Shown here: piece by piece, positions 42,592-53,293 of the stretch
Numbering within the stretch: position 1 is the first letter of the stretch
Layout: every line of letters starts with the position of its first letter
Origin: Neobittarella massiliensis (ex Bilen et al. 2018)
Lineage (GTDB): Bacteria; Bacillota; Clostridia; Oscillospirales; Ruminococcaceae
DNA: 64,000 nt
Direction of reading: 5' to 3'
Assembly: GCF_900289145.1 (NCBI RefSeq)
Contig: NZ_OKQO01000005.1
Location: 248,001 to 312,000 of the forward strand
Notes under the pieces: generated by a model
What the model was told of the DNA's origin: nothing
Seen by the model: the letters and a program-made list of their open reading frames with translations, nothing else
Database searches by the model: none
Program-made: the position numbers and the translations under genes

Positions 42592-44835
42592 TTACTGGCC
42601 CAAAGTCAGCTGGCTGGCCAGGTCTTCGGCGGCTATTTTGGCCCCCATGGAGGGGATGGTCTTGGTGCGGTAGCGGTGCTCGTCTTGCAGCTCGGCTCGC
42701 GCCAGCGGCACCACCGTTTGCAGCACTGCATTTTTGGTGAGCTTGATGCCGGCCACACCCTGGGTGTTTTTGGTCTGTTTGGGGGCGATGAGCGCCGAGT
42801 TGACGATGAGCATGCGGTCCAGCGAGGTGCGCAGCAAAAACTCGCTGTCCTCGGGCACCCAGTACACCGCCACCAGCGGCGACTTGTCGCTGTAGGCGCC
42901 CACCAGCTTGCGGCGGTTTTGCTTGGTCTGGTAGGCGGAGAGGTTCACCTTGGCGATCTTGCCGCTGGCAAAGAAAAACAGCATGTAGCCGCTGTAGTCG
43001 CGGGTGGGCACCATGTAGAGGGCCCGCTCGCCCTGCTCCATCTCGAGCTTGGCGGGGATAAAGTCGCCGATGAGGCTGGCTTTGGTGTCGTCGAACTGGG
43101 CGGCTTTGGCCTTATAGACCTGGCAGCGGTCGGTGAAAAACAGCAGATCGCAGTCGTTTTGGGTATCGATCTCCTGCACGACGGTGTCACCGTCTTTGAG
43201 CTTGTGCACGCTGCTCATGCGCCAGGACTGGGGGGTGATCTTTTTGAAGTAGCCCTCGCTGGTGAAAAACAGTTTGACATCGTAGGCCTGTACCTGCTCG
43301 CTCTCGGGCTCGTAGATCAGGTCGTCGGTGTAAGAGATCTCGGTCAGGCGGGGCTGGCCGTACTTTTTGGCCACCTCTTTGAGCTCGTCGATGATGATCT
43401 TATCCAGCTTTTTGGCGCTCTTTAAGATCTCCTCCATGCGGGCGATCTCGTCTTGCAGCTGATCTTTTTCACTGGTGCGGCCGATGATGTACTCGCGGTT
43501 TAGGTGGCGCAGCTTGATCTCGGCCACGTACTCCGCCTGTATCTTGTCGATGCCAAACCCGATCATCAGGTTGGGCACCACTTCCTGCTCCTCCTCGGTC
43601 TCGCGGACGATGGCCACCGCCTTGTCGATATCCAGCAGGATTTTCGCCAGGCCCAGCAGCAGGTGCAGCCGGTCTTTTTTCTTTTTGAGGTCGAAGTAGA
43701 TGCGGCGCTTGACGCATTCGCGGCGGAAGGCGATCCACTCGTTCAGCAGTTCCCTGACCCCCATCACCCGCGGGCTGCCGGCGATGAGCACATTAAAGTT
43801 GCAGGAGAAATTGTCCTGCAGCGGGGTCATGCGCAGCAGCTTGGCCATGAGCTTATCGGGGTCGACCCGGCGCTTTAGATCGAGGGTGATCTTGAGGCCG
43901 GAGAGGTCGGTCTCGTCGCGGACGTCGTTTAGCTCGCGCACCTTGCCCTGCTTGGTGAGGTCGACGATCTTGTCGATGATGGCCTCGACGGTGGTGGTGG
44001 GCGGTATCTCGGTGATCTCGATACAGTTTTCTTTTTCGTCGTAGCGGTAGCGGGCGCGTATCTTTAAGCTGCCGCGGCCGGTGTCGATGACCCGCTTCAT
44101 CTCCTGCTCGTCATAGAGGTAGATGCCGCCGATAGCAAAGTCGGGCGCCTTGAGGGTACCGGCGATATCGAAATCGGGGTCTTTGATGAGGCCGATGGTG
44201 GTGTCGCACACCTCTTTGAGGTTAAACGAACAGATGGCGCTGGCCATGCCCACGGCGATGCCGATGGTGGAGTTGGTGAGGATGGTGGGAAAGGTGACCG
44301 GCAGCAGGGTGGGCTCTTTGGTGGTGCTGTCGTAGTTGTCGATAAAGTCGACGGTATCTTTGTCGATGTCGCGGAACAGTTCGCCGCAGATATCGTCGAG
44401 CTTGGCCTCGGTATAGCGGCTGGCAGCATAGGACATGTCGCGGGAGTAGCCCTTACCGAAGTTGCCCTTCGAGTCGACATAGGGGTGCAAAAGCGTTTGG
44501 TTGCCCCGCGACAGGCGGACCATGGTCTCGTAGATGGCGGCGTCGCCGTGGGGGTTTAATTTCATAGTGGAGCCCACGATGTTGGCCGACTTGGAGCGCG
44601 GGCCCTTGAGCAGGCCCATTTTGTACATGGTGTAGAGGATCTTGCGGTGGGCGGGCTTAAAGCCGTCGATCTCGGGCAGCGCGCGCGAGACGATGACGCT
44701 CATGGCGTAGGGCATATAGTTTTCTTCCAGCGTCTGCACGATGGGCTGCTCGACGACGATGCCGGCGCCGGCTATCTCGGCGTTGGGATTCACCTGTTTT
44801 TTGACGGTGGGTTCTTTTTTCTTTCTGGGTGCCAT
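42592..44835 (-). CDS. Type II topoisomerase subunit A (ParC/GyrA family)
   Basis: Cleaves and rejoins DNA as part of an A2B2 topoisomerase. The 747-residue chain has the winged-helix core with active Tyr141 (AASRYTEAKL), a tower and coiled-coil (about 360-480) and a short C-terminal beta-pinwheel. It starts 66 bp after its B partner. The short C-terminal domain without a GyrA-box and the pairing suggest topoisomerase IV or a second gyrase-like enzyme, not the main gyrase. The quinolone-contact positions read HGDAAIYE, with Ala99 where sensitive enzymes have Ser. Confidence 0.9.
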   Translation of the reverse strand: MAPRKKKEPTVKKQVNPNAEIAGAGIVVEQPIVQTLEENYMPYAMSVIVSRALPEIDGFKPAHRKILYTMYKMGLLKGPRSKSANIVGSTMKLNPHGDAAIYETMVRLSRGNQTLLHPYVDSKGNFGKGYSRDMSYAASRYTEAKLDDICGELFRDIDKDTVDFIDNYDSTTKEPTLLPVTFPTILTNSTIGIAVGMASAICSFNLKEVCDTTIGLIKDPDFDIAGTLKAPDFAIGGIYLYDEQEMKRVIDTGRGSLKIRARYRYDEKENCIEITEIPPTTTVEAIIDKIVDLTKQGKVRELNDVRDETDLSGLKITLDLKRRVDPDKLMAKLLRMTPLQDNFSCNFNVLIAGSPRVMGVRELLNEWIAFRRECVKRRIYFDLKKKKDRLHLLLGLAKILLDIDKAVAIVRETEEEQEVVPNLMIGFGIDKIQAEYVAEIKLRHLNREYIIGRTSEKDQLQDEIARMEEILKSAKKLDKIIIDELKEVAKKYGQPRLTEISYTDDLIYEPESEQVQAYDVKLFFTSEGYFKKITPQSWRMSSVHKLKDGDTVVQEIDTQNDCDLLFFTDRCQVYKAKAAQFDDTKASLIGDFIPAKLEMEQGERALYMVPTRDYSGYMLFFFASGKIAKVNLSAYQTKQNRRKLVGAYSDKSPLVAVYWVPEDSEFLLRTSLDRMLIVNSALIAPKQTKNTQGVAGIKLTKNAVLQTVVPLARAELQDEHRYRTKTIPSMGAKIAAEDLASQLTLGQ

Positions 44836-44901
44836 ACAGCTCTCACTTTCTAACAGGTCATATGCCGCCCATCAGGCGGCCAAAGGGCGGCGCAGATGCG
44901 C

Positions 44902-46884
44902 TCACGAGACATCCAGCACGTCCAGGTAATCCTGCCCGTGGGTGGCGATAAAGTCTTTGCGGCCGGAAAGGTTGTCGCCCAGCAGCAGGTCGAACACGCG
45001 GGCGGTCTCCTGCACGTCGGCGGCGGTGACCTTTATAAGGCGGCGGGTATCGGGGTTCATGGTGGTCATCCACATCATGTCGGGGTCGTTTTCGCCCAGG
45101 CCTTTAGAGCGCTGGATGGTGAACTTTTCCTTGCCGATCTTCTGCAGCGCATCGGTCTTTTCGCTCTCGGTATAGGCAAAGTAGGTCTTATTTTTAGTAT
45201 TTATCTCGTACAGCGGCGATTCGGCGATAAAGACATAGCCCTCGTCGATGAGGGTGGGGGTGAGCCGGTAGAGCATGGTAAGGATGAGCGTGCGGATCTG
45301 AAAGCCGTCTACATCGGCATCGGTACAGATGATGACCTTGTTCCAGCGCAGCTGGTTGATATCGAAACTCAAGAGGTCTTTGTTGGCTTTGGACTTGACT
45401 TCTACCCCACAGCCCAGCACCTTGATGATATCGTTGATGATGTCGTTTTTAAAGATCTTGTGGAACTCGGCCTTGAGACAGTTGAGGATCTTGCCCCGCA
45501 CCGGGATGATGGCCTGAAACTCGGCGTCGCGGCTGAGCTTGCAGGCGCCCAGCGCCGAGTCGCCCTCCACGATGTAGATCTCGCGTCGGGAGGTATCTTT
45601 GGTGCGGCAGTCGACGAACTTCTGCACCCGGTTGGCCATGTCCATGGTGGTGGACAGCGTTTTTTTGAGGTTTTTGCGGGTGTTCTCGGCCTTTTCGCGG
45701 CTGCGCTTGTTGATGAGCACCTGCTCGCTGATCTTGGTGGCATCCTCGGGATTTTCGAGGAAGTAGACCTCGAGCGACTTCTTGAGGAAATCGGTCATGG
45801 CCTGGGCGATAAAGGGGTTGGTGATGGATTTTTTGGTCTGGTTCTCGTAGGAGGTCTGGGTGGAGAAAGAGGAGCTGACCAGGATGAGACAGTCCTCCAC
45901 GTCCTGATAGGTGATCTTGCTCTCGCCTTTGAGGTATTTGGCGTTTTGCTTCAGGTAGGCGTCGATCTGGTAGACGAAGGCGTTTTTTACCGCCCGCTCG
46001 GGCGAGCCGCCGTGCTCTAGAAAGCTGGAGTTGTGGTAGTACTCCACCTGCTGGGCGCGGTTTGAAAAGCAGCAGGACACCGACAGCTTGACCTTGTAGT
46101 CTTTTTTGTCGGCCCGGTCGCGGCCGGAGGTCTCGGTCTGCCAGTACTGGGGCGCGGTGAGCGACTCTTCCCCGGCCAGCTCCTGCACGTAGTCTTTGAT
46201 GCCGTTTTGATAGAAGTACTCGGTGGTCTCGAAGCCGCTGTCACCCTGTATGCGCAGCAAAAACAGCACGCCGGAGTTGACCACCGCCTGGCGCTTGATG
46301 GTCTGGTGGTAGTAGCTGTCGGGGATGTCGATATCGGTAAACACTTCTAAGTCGGGACGCCAGCGGATCTTGGTGCCGGTCTGCCGGGCGTTGGTGGCCT
46401 CTTTTTGCAGGTCGCCCACCGGCTCCCCTTTTTCAAAGTGCATCTGGTACTTGTAGCCGCCGGTGACCACGGTGGCGTCCATGTACTCGCTGGAGTACTG
46501 GGTGGCGCAGAGGCCTAAGCCGTTGAGGCCCAGCGAGTACTGGTAGCTCTCGTCGCCGTCGGCGTCGTATTTGCCGCCGGCGTACAGCTCGCAGAACACC
46601 AGTTCCCAGTTGTACTTGTCCTCTTTGGGGTTGTAGTCCATGGGGATGCCGCGGCCGTGATCCTCGATCTCGATGGAGTTGTCGCGGTATTTGGTGACGA
46701 CGATCTTGTCGCCAAAGCCGCCGCGGGCCTCGTCGATGGAGTTGGAGAGGATCTCGAACACCGCGTGCTCACAGCCCTCCAGCCCGTCTGAGCCGAAGAT
46801 GACCCCCGGGCGCTTGCGCACCCGGTCGGCCCCTTTGAGGGCCGAGATGCTCTCGTTGCCGTAGGTCTTTTTGGATCTTGCCAT
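44902..46884 (-). CDS. Type II topoisomerase subunit B (ParE/GyrB family)
   Basis: ATPase subunit of the same topoisomerase, 660 residues. GHKL ATPase motifs are NSIDEARGG, DHGRGIPM and LGLNGLGL; the Toprim metal site is IVEGDSALGACKLSRD and DADVDGFQIRTL, where most family members have GSHI. The conserved RSKGLGE lies near the C-terminus. ATG 46884 follows GAGGAG at 6 nt. Transcribed with the A subunit from a promoter at 47008-46980. Confidence 0.92.
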   Translation of the reverse strand: MARSKKTYGNESISALKGADRVRKRPGVIFGSDGLEGCEHAVFEILSNSIDEARGGFGDKIVVTKYRDNSIEIEDHGRGIPMDYNPKEDKYNWELVFCELYAGGKYDADGDESYQYSLGLNGLGLCATQYSSEYMDATVVTGGYKYQMHFEKGEPVGDLQKEATNARQTGTKIRWRPDLEVFTDIDIPDSYYHQTIKRQAVVNSGVLFLLRIQGDSGFETTEYFYQNGIKDYVQELAGEESLTAPQYWQTETSGRDRADKKDYKVKLSVSCCFSNRAQQVEYYHNSSFLEHGGSPERAVKNAFVYQIDAYLKQNAKYLKGESKITYQDVEDCLILVSSSFSTQTSYENQTKKSITNPFIAQAMTDFLKKSLEVYFLENPEDATKISEQVLINKRSREKAENTRKNLKKTLSTTMDMANRVQKFVDCRTKDTSRREIYIVEGDSALGACKLSRDAEFQAIIPVRGKILNCLKAEFHKIFKNDIINDIIKVLGCGVEVKSKANKDLLSFDINQLRWNKVIICTDADVDGFQIRTLILTMLYRLTPTLIDEGYVFIAESPLYEINTKNKTYFAYTESEKTDALQKIGKEKFTIQRSKGLGENDPDMMWMTTMNPDTRRLIKVTAADVQETARVFDLLLGDNLSGRKDFIATHGQDYLDVLDVS

Positions 46885-46979
46885 AGATTGCTCCTCTTTG
46901 TATATACTGCATCGCTGCAAATGATCGCCTGTTTTTGGGGGCTCGGCGGCGCTGGGGGGCGCAGCCGCATACATTTAGC

Positions 46980-47008
46980 ATTATACCCATCTTTTGCAAA
47001 AAATGCAA
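46980..47008 (-). promoter_or_regulatory. Promoter of the topoisomerase operon
   Basis: TTGCAT (47008-47003) and TATAAT (46985-46980), 17-bp spacing, minus strand. Confidence 0.72.
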
Positions 47009-47040
47009 AACCGGGCCCCGGGCAGATGGGCCCCGGCACC

Positions 47041-47068
47041 AAAAAACGCCCGCATTGGCGCGAGCGCT
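47041..47068 (-). terminator. Terminator after ftsH
   Basis: On the minus strand CGCTCGC pairs with GCGGGCG (one G-T) and T6 follows. Confidence 0.75.
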
Positions 47069-47097
47069 TAAAAGGCGTGGTATTTATAGAGCGGCTA

Positions 47098-49053
<1,956 letters not shown>

Positions 49054-49395
49054 AATGGCTTCACTCCTCAAAGTCGGGCCGGCTGCTCGCCTGTCCGCTC
49101 GGTCATACGTCGGCGCGCTGTGCGCTCGGTGGGGGGGATCGCCGCCGGCAGGCGGCGAGGGGAAAACTTTATTATCAGGGCGCGCAATTATCAGGGCGCG
49201 CACAATACTGCCCACCTTATCAGGTGCGGGGCACCGATGGCGGCAGCCGGCGCGCGCTCATCAAAAAACTCGGTATGCGGTACAGCCGCAGGGCGGCTGC
49301 TTTTTATAGAGACCGGCCCCCGGCGCGCAGACGCCGAGAGCCGGTCGGCGGCGCCGGGGCCCTGCGGGGCGCGGCGCGCAAAAACTACCGGTGTT
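49054..49395 (-). other. 342-bp gap between hpt and ftsH with direct repeats
   Basis: No gene. TTATCAGGGCGCGC occurs at 49172-49185 and 49188-49201, and a partial third copy at about 49218. On the plus strand CAGCCGC/GCGGCTG (49286-49302) is followed by CTTTTT, a terminator-like hairpin with no rightward gene before it. Confidence 0.55.
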
Positions 49396-49941
49396 TTACT
49401 CGGCGCTCTCGTAGACTTCGGGTTTGAGTACGCCGATATAGGGCAGGTTGCGGTAGCGCTCGTCGTAATCGAGGCCGTAGCCGATGACGAATTCGTCGGG
49501 CACGGTGAAACCGATGTACTCTACCGGAACGTCTACCTGGTGGCGCTCGGGCTTATCCAGCAGGGTGCAGATGCGCACGCTGTTGGGGTTTCTGGTCTCG
49601 AGCATGTCGATGATGTAGCTGAGGGTCATGCCGCTGTCGAGGATGTCCTCGACGATGAGCAGATCGCGGCCGGTGAGGTCGATCTCCAGGTCTTTGATTA
49701 TCTTAACCACGCCGGAGGTTTTTACACCCGAGCCGTAGCTGGACACAGCCATAAAGTCGATGGCCAGCGGGATATCGATGGCCCGCATCAGGTCAGCCAT
49801 AAAGGCGACCGAGCCCTTGAGCACGCTGACCAGCAGCAGATTTTTATCTGCATAATCTTTGGCGATCTGCGCGCCCAGTTCGGCCACTCTCTCGTGGATC
49901 TGCTCTTCGGTGAGCAGCACCTTCAGCACGTCGTTTTTCAT
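49396..49941 (-). CDS. hpt: Hypoxanthine phosphoribosyltransferase
   Basis: Purine salvage: joins hypoxanthine or guanine to PRPP. The 181-residue length is normal. The PRPP loop is LLIVEDILDSGMTLS, the flexible loop FMAVSSYGSGVKTSG and the base pocket VPDEFVIGYGLDYDE. Its ATG shares one base with the tilS stop (TGATG). The tilS-hpt-ftsH order is classic for Firmicutes. Confidence 0.96.
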   Translation of the reverse strand: MKNDVLKVLLTEEQIHERVAELGAQIAKDYADKNLLLVSVLKGSVAFMADLMRAIDIPLAIDFMAVSSYGSGVKTSGVVKIIKDLEIDLTGRDLLIVEDILDSGMTLSYIIDMLETRNPNSVRICTLLDKPERHQVDVPVEYIGFTVPDEFVIGYGLDYDERYRNLPYIGVLKPEVYESAE

Positions 49942-51341
49942 CAGAAGTCCTCCCCATAATACACAGCTGCTATGTTTTTGGTCTTTTCGTCTACCGCCAC
50001 CCGGCTGTCGATACCGATGCCCGGCAGGCAGACGACGCCCTTTTGGTCTGCCAGGAGCGGCAGGTGGCAGCGCTCGGCACTGGGCACCTTCTGCTCGTTC
50101 AGCAGTTTTTTTACAGTCTTACCCACGCCCCGCCCGGCCAGATGGATCCGGTCGCCCGGCTGCCGGCTGCGCAAGGTCAGAGCATTACATATCTTATCAT
50201 AGTCCATAAAATTTATGAAGAATTTTTTGTTAATTTTCTTCTCGGCCCCATATTTTTCCTGACTTAGCACACATACCATCAGCTTTTTTTGACCGATACT
50301 ATACATTTTGCCCACCGCTACCGGCTGGGCGGGGATGGGTGCAGCCGGTGTCGGCGGCCGGTACAGACACAGCTGTGTGCCCTGCAGACACAAAAAAGTA
50401 TTGGCAGTGAGCTGCTGCTTTGTGCCGGCGGCGGCAGACAACAGCTTTTGGATCTCGGCTTCGCCGGCGGGCAGGTCCTGCTCTTTTAAGAAGCGGGCCG
50501 CCACTCTGGCCGCCAGGGCCGGATGGGCCGCCAGCAGGCCGGCGGCATCGAGCGACGGGCCGGCAGGGCCGCCGGCCAGCTGCCGGTACAGGGCCTCGGC
50601 CTGGGCACACAGATAGTCCTGATCCTGGCCCAGGTGGCGGGCCGTTTTGACAAAGCTCTGTTCCAGCGCGCTGTTGAGCGACCGCAGTACCGGCAACACC
50701 TGTAGCCGCAGCCGGTTGCGGCTGTACACCGGCTGCAGGTTGGTGCTGTCGGTGATGTAGGGCAGCTGGCGGCGCTGGCAGTAGTCCTCTACCTGCCGGC
50801 GGCTGACCTCGATGAGCGGGCGCACCAGCCGGCCGGTATAGCCCTGCCAGCGGAAGCTGCGCACCGGCGGGATACCGCACAGGCCGCCGAGACCGGTGCC
50901 CCGGGCCAGGCGAAACAGGGCGGTCTCGAAGTTGTCGGTGGCGGTGTGGGCGGTGGCCAGCACCGCCCCGCGCTCGGCCGCCACCTGGTACAGAAAGTCG
51001 TAGCGCAGGGTGCGGGCCGCCTCTTCTAGCGACTGGCCGCTGCGGCGGCTGAGACCGGCAACGTCGGCCCGGCGGGTGACGCAGTCGACCCCGGCGGCGG
51101 CACACCACGCGGTCACGAACTGCTCGTCGCGGTCGGACTCCGGCCCCCGCAAGCAGTGGTTGAGGTGGGCGGCGGTGACCTGCAGACGGCGGTCCGGTGC
51201 CAGTTCCAGCAGCAGCTGCAGCAGGGCCATAGAATCGGCTCCGCCGGACACTGCCGCCACCACCGATGTGCCCGGCGGCAACATTTGCCAGCGGGCGGCG
51301 GTGTCGGCGGCTATCTGCTCGAGCGCGCTAGAACGGGGCAT
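49941..51341 (-). CDS. tilS: tRNA(Ile)-lysidine synthetase
   Basis: Modifies C34 of the CAU-anticodon tRNA(Ile) to lysidine so that it reads AUA; essential. The 466-residue chain has the PP-loop SGGADSM (about 32-38), the conserved HLNHCLRGPESDRDEQFV and FRLARGTGLGGLCGIPPV, then the TilS C-terminal domains (LTLRSRQPGDRIHLAGRGVGKTVKKLLNE). The ATG at 51341 overlaps the end of dnaB by 14 bp. A longer in-frame reading over dnaB is Ser/Pro/Thr-rich shadow sequence and was not used. A stretch near 50190-50300 is AT-richer. Confidence 0.94.
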   Translation of the reverse strand: MPRSSALEQIAADTAARWQMLPPGTSVVAAVSGGADSMALLQLLLELAPDRRLQVTAAHLNHCLRGPESDRDEQFVTAWCAAAGVDCVTRRADVAGLSRRSGQSLEEAARTLRYDFLYQVAAERGAVLATAHTATDNFETALFRLARGTGLGGLCGIPPVRSFRWQGYTGRLVRPLIEVSRRQVEDYCQRRQLPYITDSTNLQPVYSRNRLRLQVLPVLRSLNSALEQSFVKTARHLGQDQDYLCAQAEALYRQLAGGPAGPSLDAAGLLAAHPALAARVAARFLKEQDLPAGEAEIQKLLSAAAGTKQQLTANTFLCLQGTQLCLYRPPTPAAPIPAQPVAVGKMYSIGQKKLMVCVLSQEKYGAEKKINKKFFINFMDYDKICNALTLRSRQPGDRIHLAGRGVGKTVKKLLNEQKVPSAERCHLPLLADQKGVVCLPGIGIDSRVAVDEKTKNIAAVYYGEDF

Positions 51342-52680
51342 CGCGGTAGGTCTCCAGCGAGGAGAAACGGGTGTGCTCGCCATCCCAGCCCAGCTTGACG
51401 GTGTCCACCTCGCCGTGGCGGTTTTTGGCCACGATGCACTCGGCCACGTTCTGCTCCTCGCTGTCGCGGTTGTAGTAGGCGTCGCGGTAGAGGAACATGA
51501 CGATGTCGGCGTCCTGCTCGATAGAGCCCGACTCGCGCAGATCCGAGAGCATTGGCCGCTTGTCCGGCCGGCTCTCGGGGCCGCGGGAGAGCTGGGACAG
51601 GGTGATGATGGGCACATCCAGCTCCTTGGCCATGATCTTTAAGTTTCTCGTCATGTCCGACACCTCGGCCACACGGCTCTCGATACGCTTGCCGGAGGTC
51701 ATCAGCTGCAGGTAGTCGATGACCACCAGACCCAGGTTTTTGATGCGCCGCAGGCGGGCTTTCATCTCGGGAATGGTGATGGCCGACGAGTCGTCGATAT
51801 AGATCTCTTTTTTAGAGAGCCGCTCGGCGGTGGTGACCAGGCTGGCCCACTCCTGCGGGGTGAGATCGCCGGTGCGGAAGGCGGCCGATGAGACCGAGGC
51901 CTCGCTGGACAGCACGCGGGAGACCAGCTGCTCTTTAGACATCTCGAGTGAGAAGATGCACACCGCCTTGTCGCTGCGATTGGCCACGTTAGTGGCCAGG
52001 TTGAGGGCAAAGGCGGTCTTACCCATGGCCGGGCGGGCGGCCAGCAAGATGAGGTCGGACTTGTTGAGGCCGTAGATCAGGTGGTCTACCCCGCTAAAGC
52101 CGGTGGACAGGCCGGTGAACTCCTGCTTGTCGGAGCCGGAGATCTGCTGCAGGCTATCGAAGGTATCGATGATGATCTTGTCGATGCGCTGGGGGCCCTG
52201 TACGCTGCGCCCCTGGCGGATGTCGAAGATCTTCTGCTCGGCGGCATCCAGCAGCATAGCCGGGTCGTGACCGCCGCTGGTGGTATCGTCGATGATCTCG
52301 CGTGCGGTGCTGAGCAGGTTGCGCAGCATGAATTTTTCCTCGATGATCGAGGCGTAGGTATCCATATTCGAGAGCGACGGCACCGTTTGGGCGATGGTGG
52401 TCAGGTAGACCTTGGCCTGCTCTTTGCTCTCGAAAATATTTTGGCTGCACACCTCATCGAGCAGGGTGACGAAGTCGATGGGTTCACCGGTGGTGAACAT
52501 GCGCACTACACAGCGGTAGATCTCCTGATGTTGGGGGTTGTAAAACTGCTCGGGCCGCAGCCGGTCGATGACCCCGTTTAGACAGTTGGGGTCGAGCAGT
52601 ATGCCGCCCAGTACCGACTGCTCGGCCTCCAGGCTGTAGGGCAGACCCAGCCCGTAGGCATCGGTCCCGTAGTTTTCCAT
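51328..52680 (-). CDS. dnaB: Replicative DNA helicase
   Basis: Hexameric 5'-to-3' helicase at the replication fork (DnaC in Bacillus naming). The 450-residue chain has the N-terminal helical domain (PYSLEAEQSVLGGILLD), a linker and the RecA core with Walker A ARPAMGKTAFALN, VVIDYLQLM and the arginine-finger region. It lies after rplI, as in Bacillus. Confidence 0.96.
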   Translation of the reverse strand: MENYGTDAYGLGLPYSLEAEQSVLGGILLDPNCLNGVIDRLRPEQFYNPQHQEIYRCVVRMFTTGEPIDFVTLLDEVCSQNIFESKEQAKVYLTTIAQTVPSLSNMDTYASIIEEKFMLRNLLSTAREIIDDTTSGGHDPAMLLDAAEQKIFDIRQGRSVQGPQRIDKIIIDTFDSLQQISGSDKQEFTGLSTGFSGVDHLIYGLNKSDLILLAARPAMGKTAFALNLATNVANRSDKAVCIFSLEMSKEQLVSRVLSSEASVSSAAFRTGDLTPQEWASLVTTAERLSKKEIYIDDSSAITIPEMKARLRRIKNLGLVVIDYLQLMTSGKRIESRVAEVSDMTRNLKIMAKELDVPIITLSQLSRGPESRPDKRPMLSDLRESGSIEQDADIVMFLYRDAYYNRDSEEQNVAECIVAKNRHGEVDTVKLGWDGEHTRFSSLETYRDAPF

Positions 52681-52759
52681 CTCCTCACCTCCGTTGCGGC
52701 CGCTCCGGCCCCTACACAGCTACAGACCGGGCAATGCCCAGTCTGCTCGCTCGCCGTTT

Positions 52760-53206
52760 TTACAGCTCGGTCACCTGCACGCTCATTTTGGCCTCTACCG
52801 AGTGGGTAAAACGCACTACTGCGCTGTAGCTGCCAAAGGCCTTGATGGCGGTATCCAGCTTGATCTTGCGCTTGTCGACAGACACCCCGAACTGGGCGTT
52901 TATCTCGGCCGCGATCTCTTTGCCGGTGACCGAGCCGAAGAGCTTGCCCTCTTTGCCGGCCTTGGCCTTGACCACCACCGTTTTGCCGTCGATCTTCTGA
53001 GCCATAGCCCGGTTCTCGGCGATCTCCTCCTGCACGTGGTGCTCCTGAGCGGCCTGCTTGTTCTTCAGGTCGTTGAGGGCGGCGGCATCGGCCTCGATCG
53101 CCAGTTTTTTGGGAAAGAGGAAATTGCGGGCGTACCCGTCGGACACCTTTACCAGCTCGCCGGCTTTGCCGGTCCCTTTAACGTCTGCCTTTAAAATCAC
53201 CTGCAT
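52760..53206 (-). CDS. rplI: 50S ribosomal protein L9
   Basis: Binds 23S rRNA near the L1 stalk. The 148-residue chain shows the N-terminal domain ([36 protein letters not shown]), the long connecting helix and the C-terminal domain ([19 protein letters not shown]). A minus-strand TATAAT at 53250-53245 may give it an internal promoter. gdpP-rplI-dnaB order is conserved in Firmicutes. Confidence 0.97.
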   Translation of the reverse strand: MQVILKADVKGTGKAGELVKVSDGYARNFLFPKKLAIEADAAALNDLKNKQAAQEHHVQEEIAENRAMAQKIDGKTVVVKAKAGKEGKLFGSVTGKEIAAEINAQFGVSVDKRKIKLDTAIKAFGSYSAVVRFTHSVEAKMSVQVTEL

Positions 53207-53293
53207 CTGCGTAACGCTCCTATCCTGCCGCCAGCAGCGGCAATATTATACAAATGGTAATATTTTGTTTATATATTGCGTTTAGTTGGGTAT

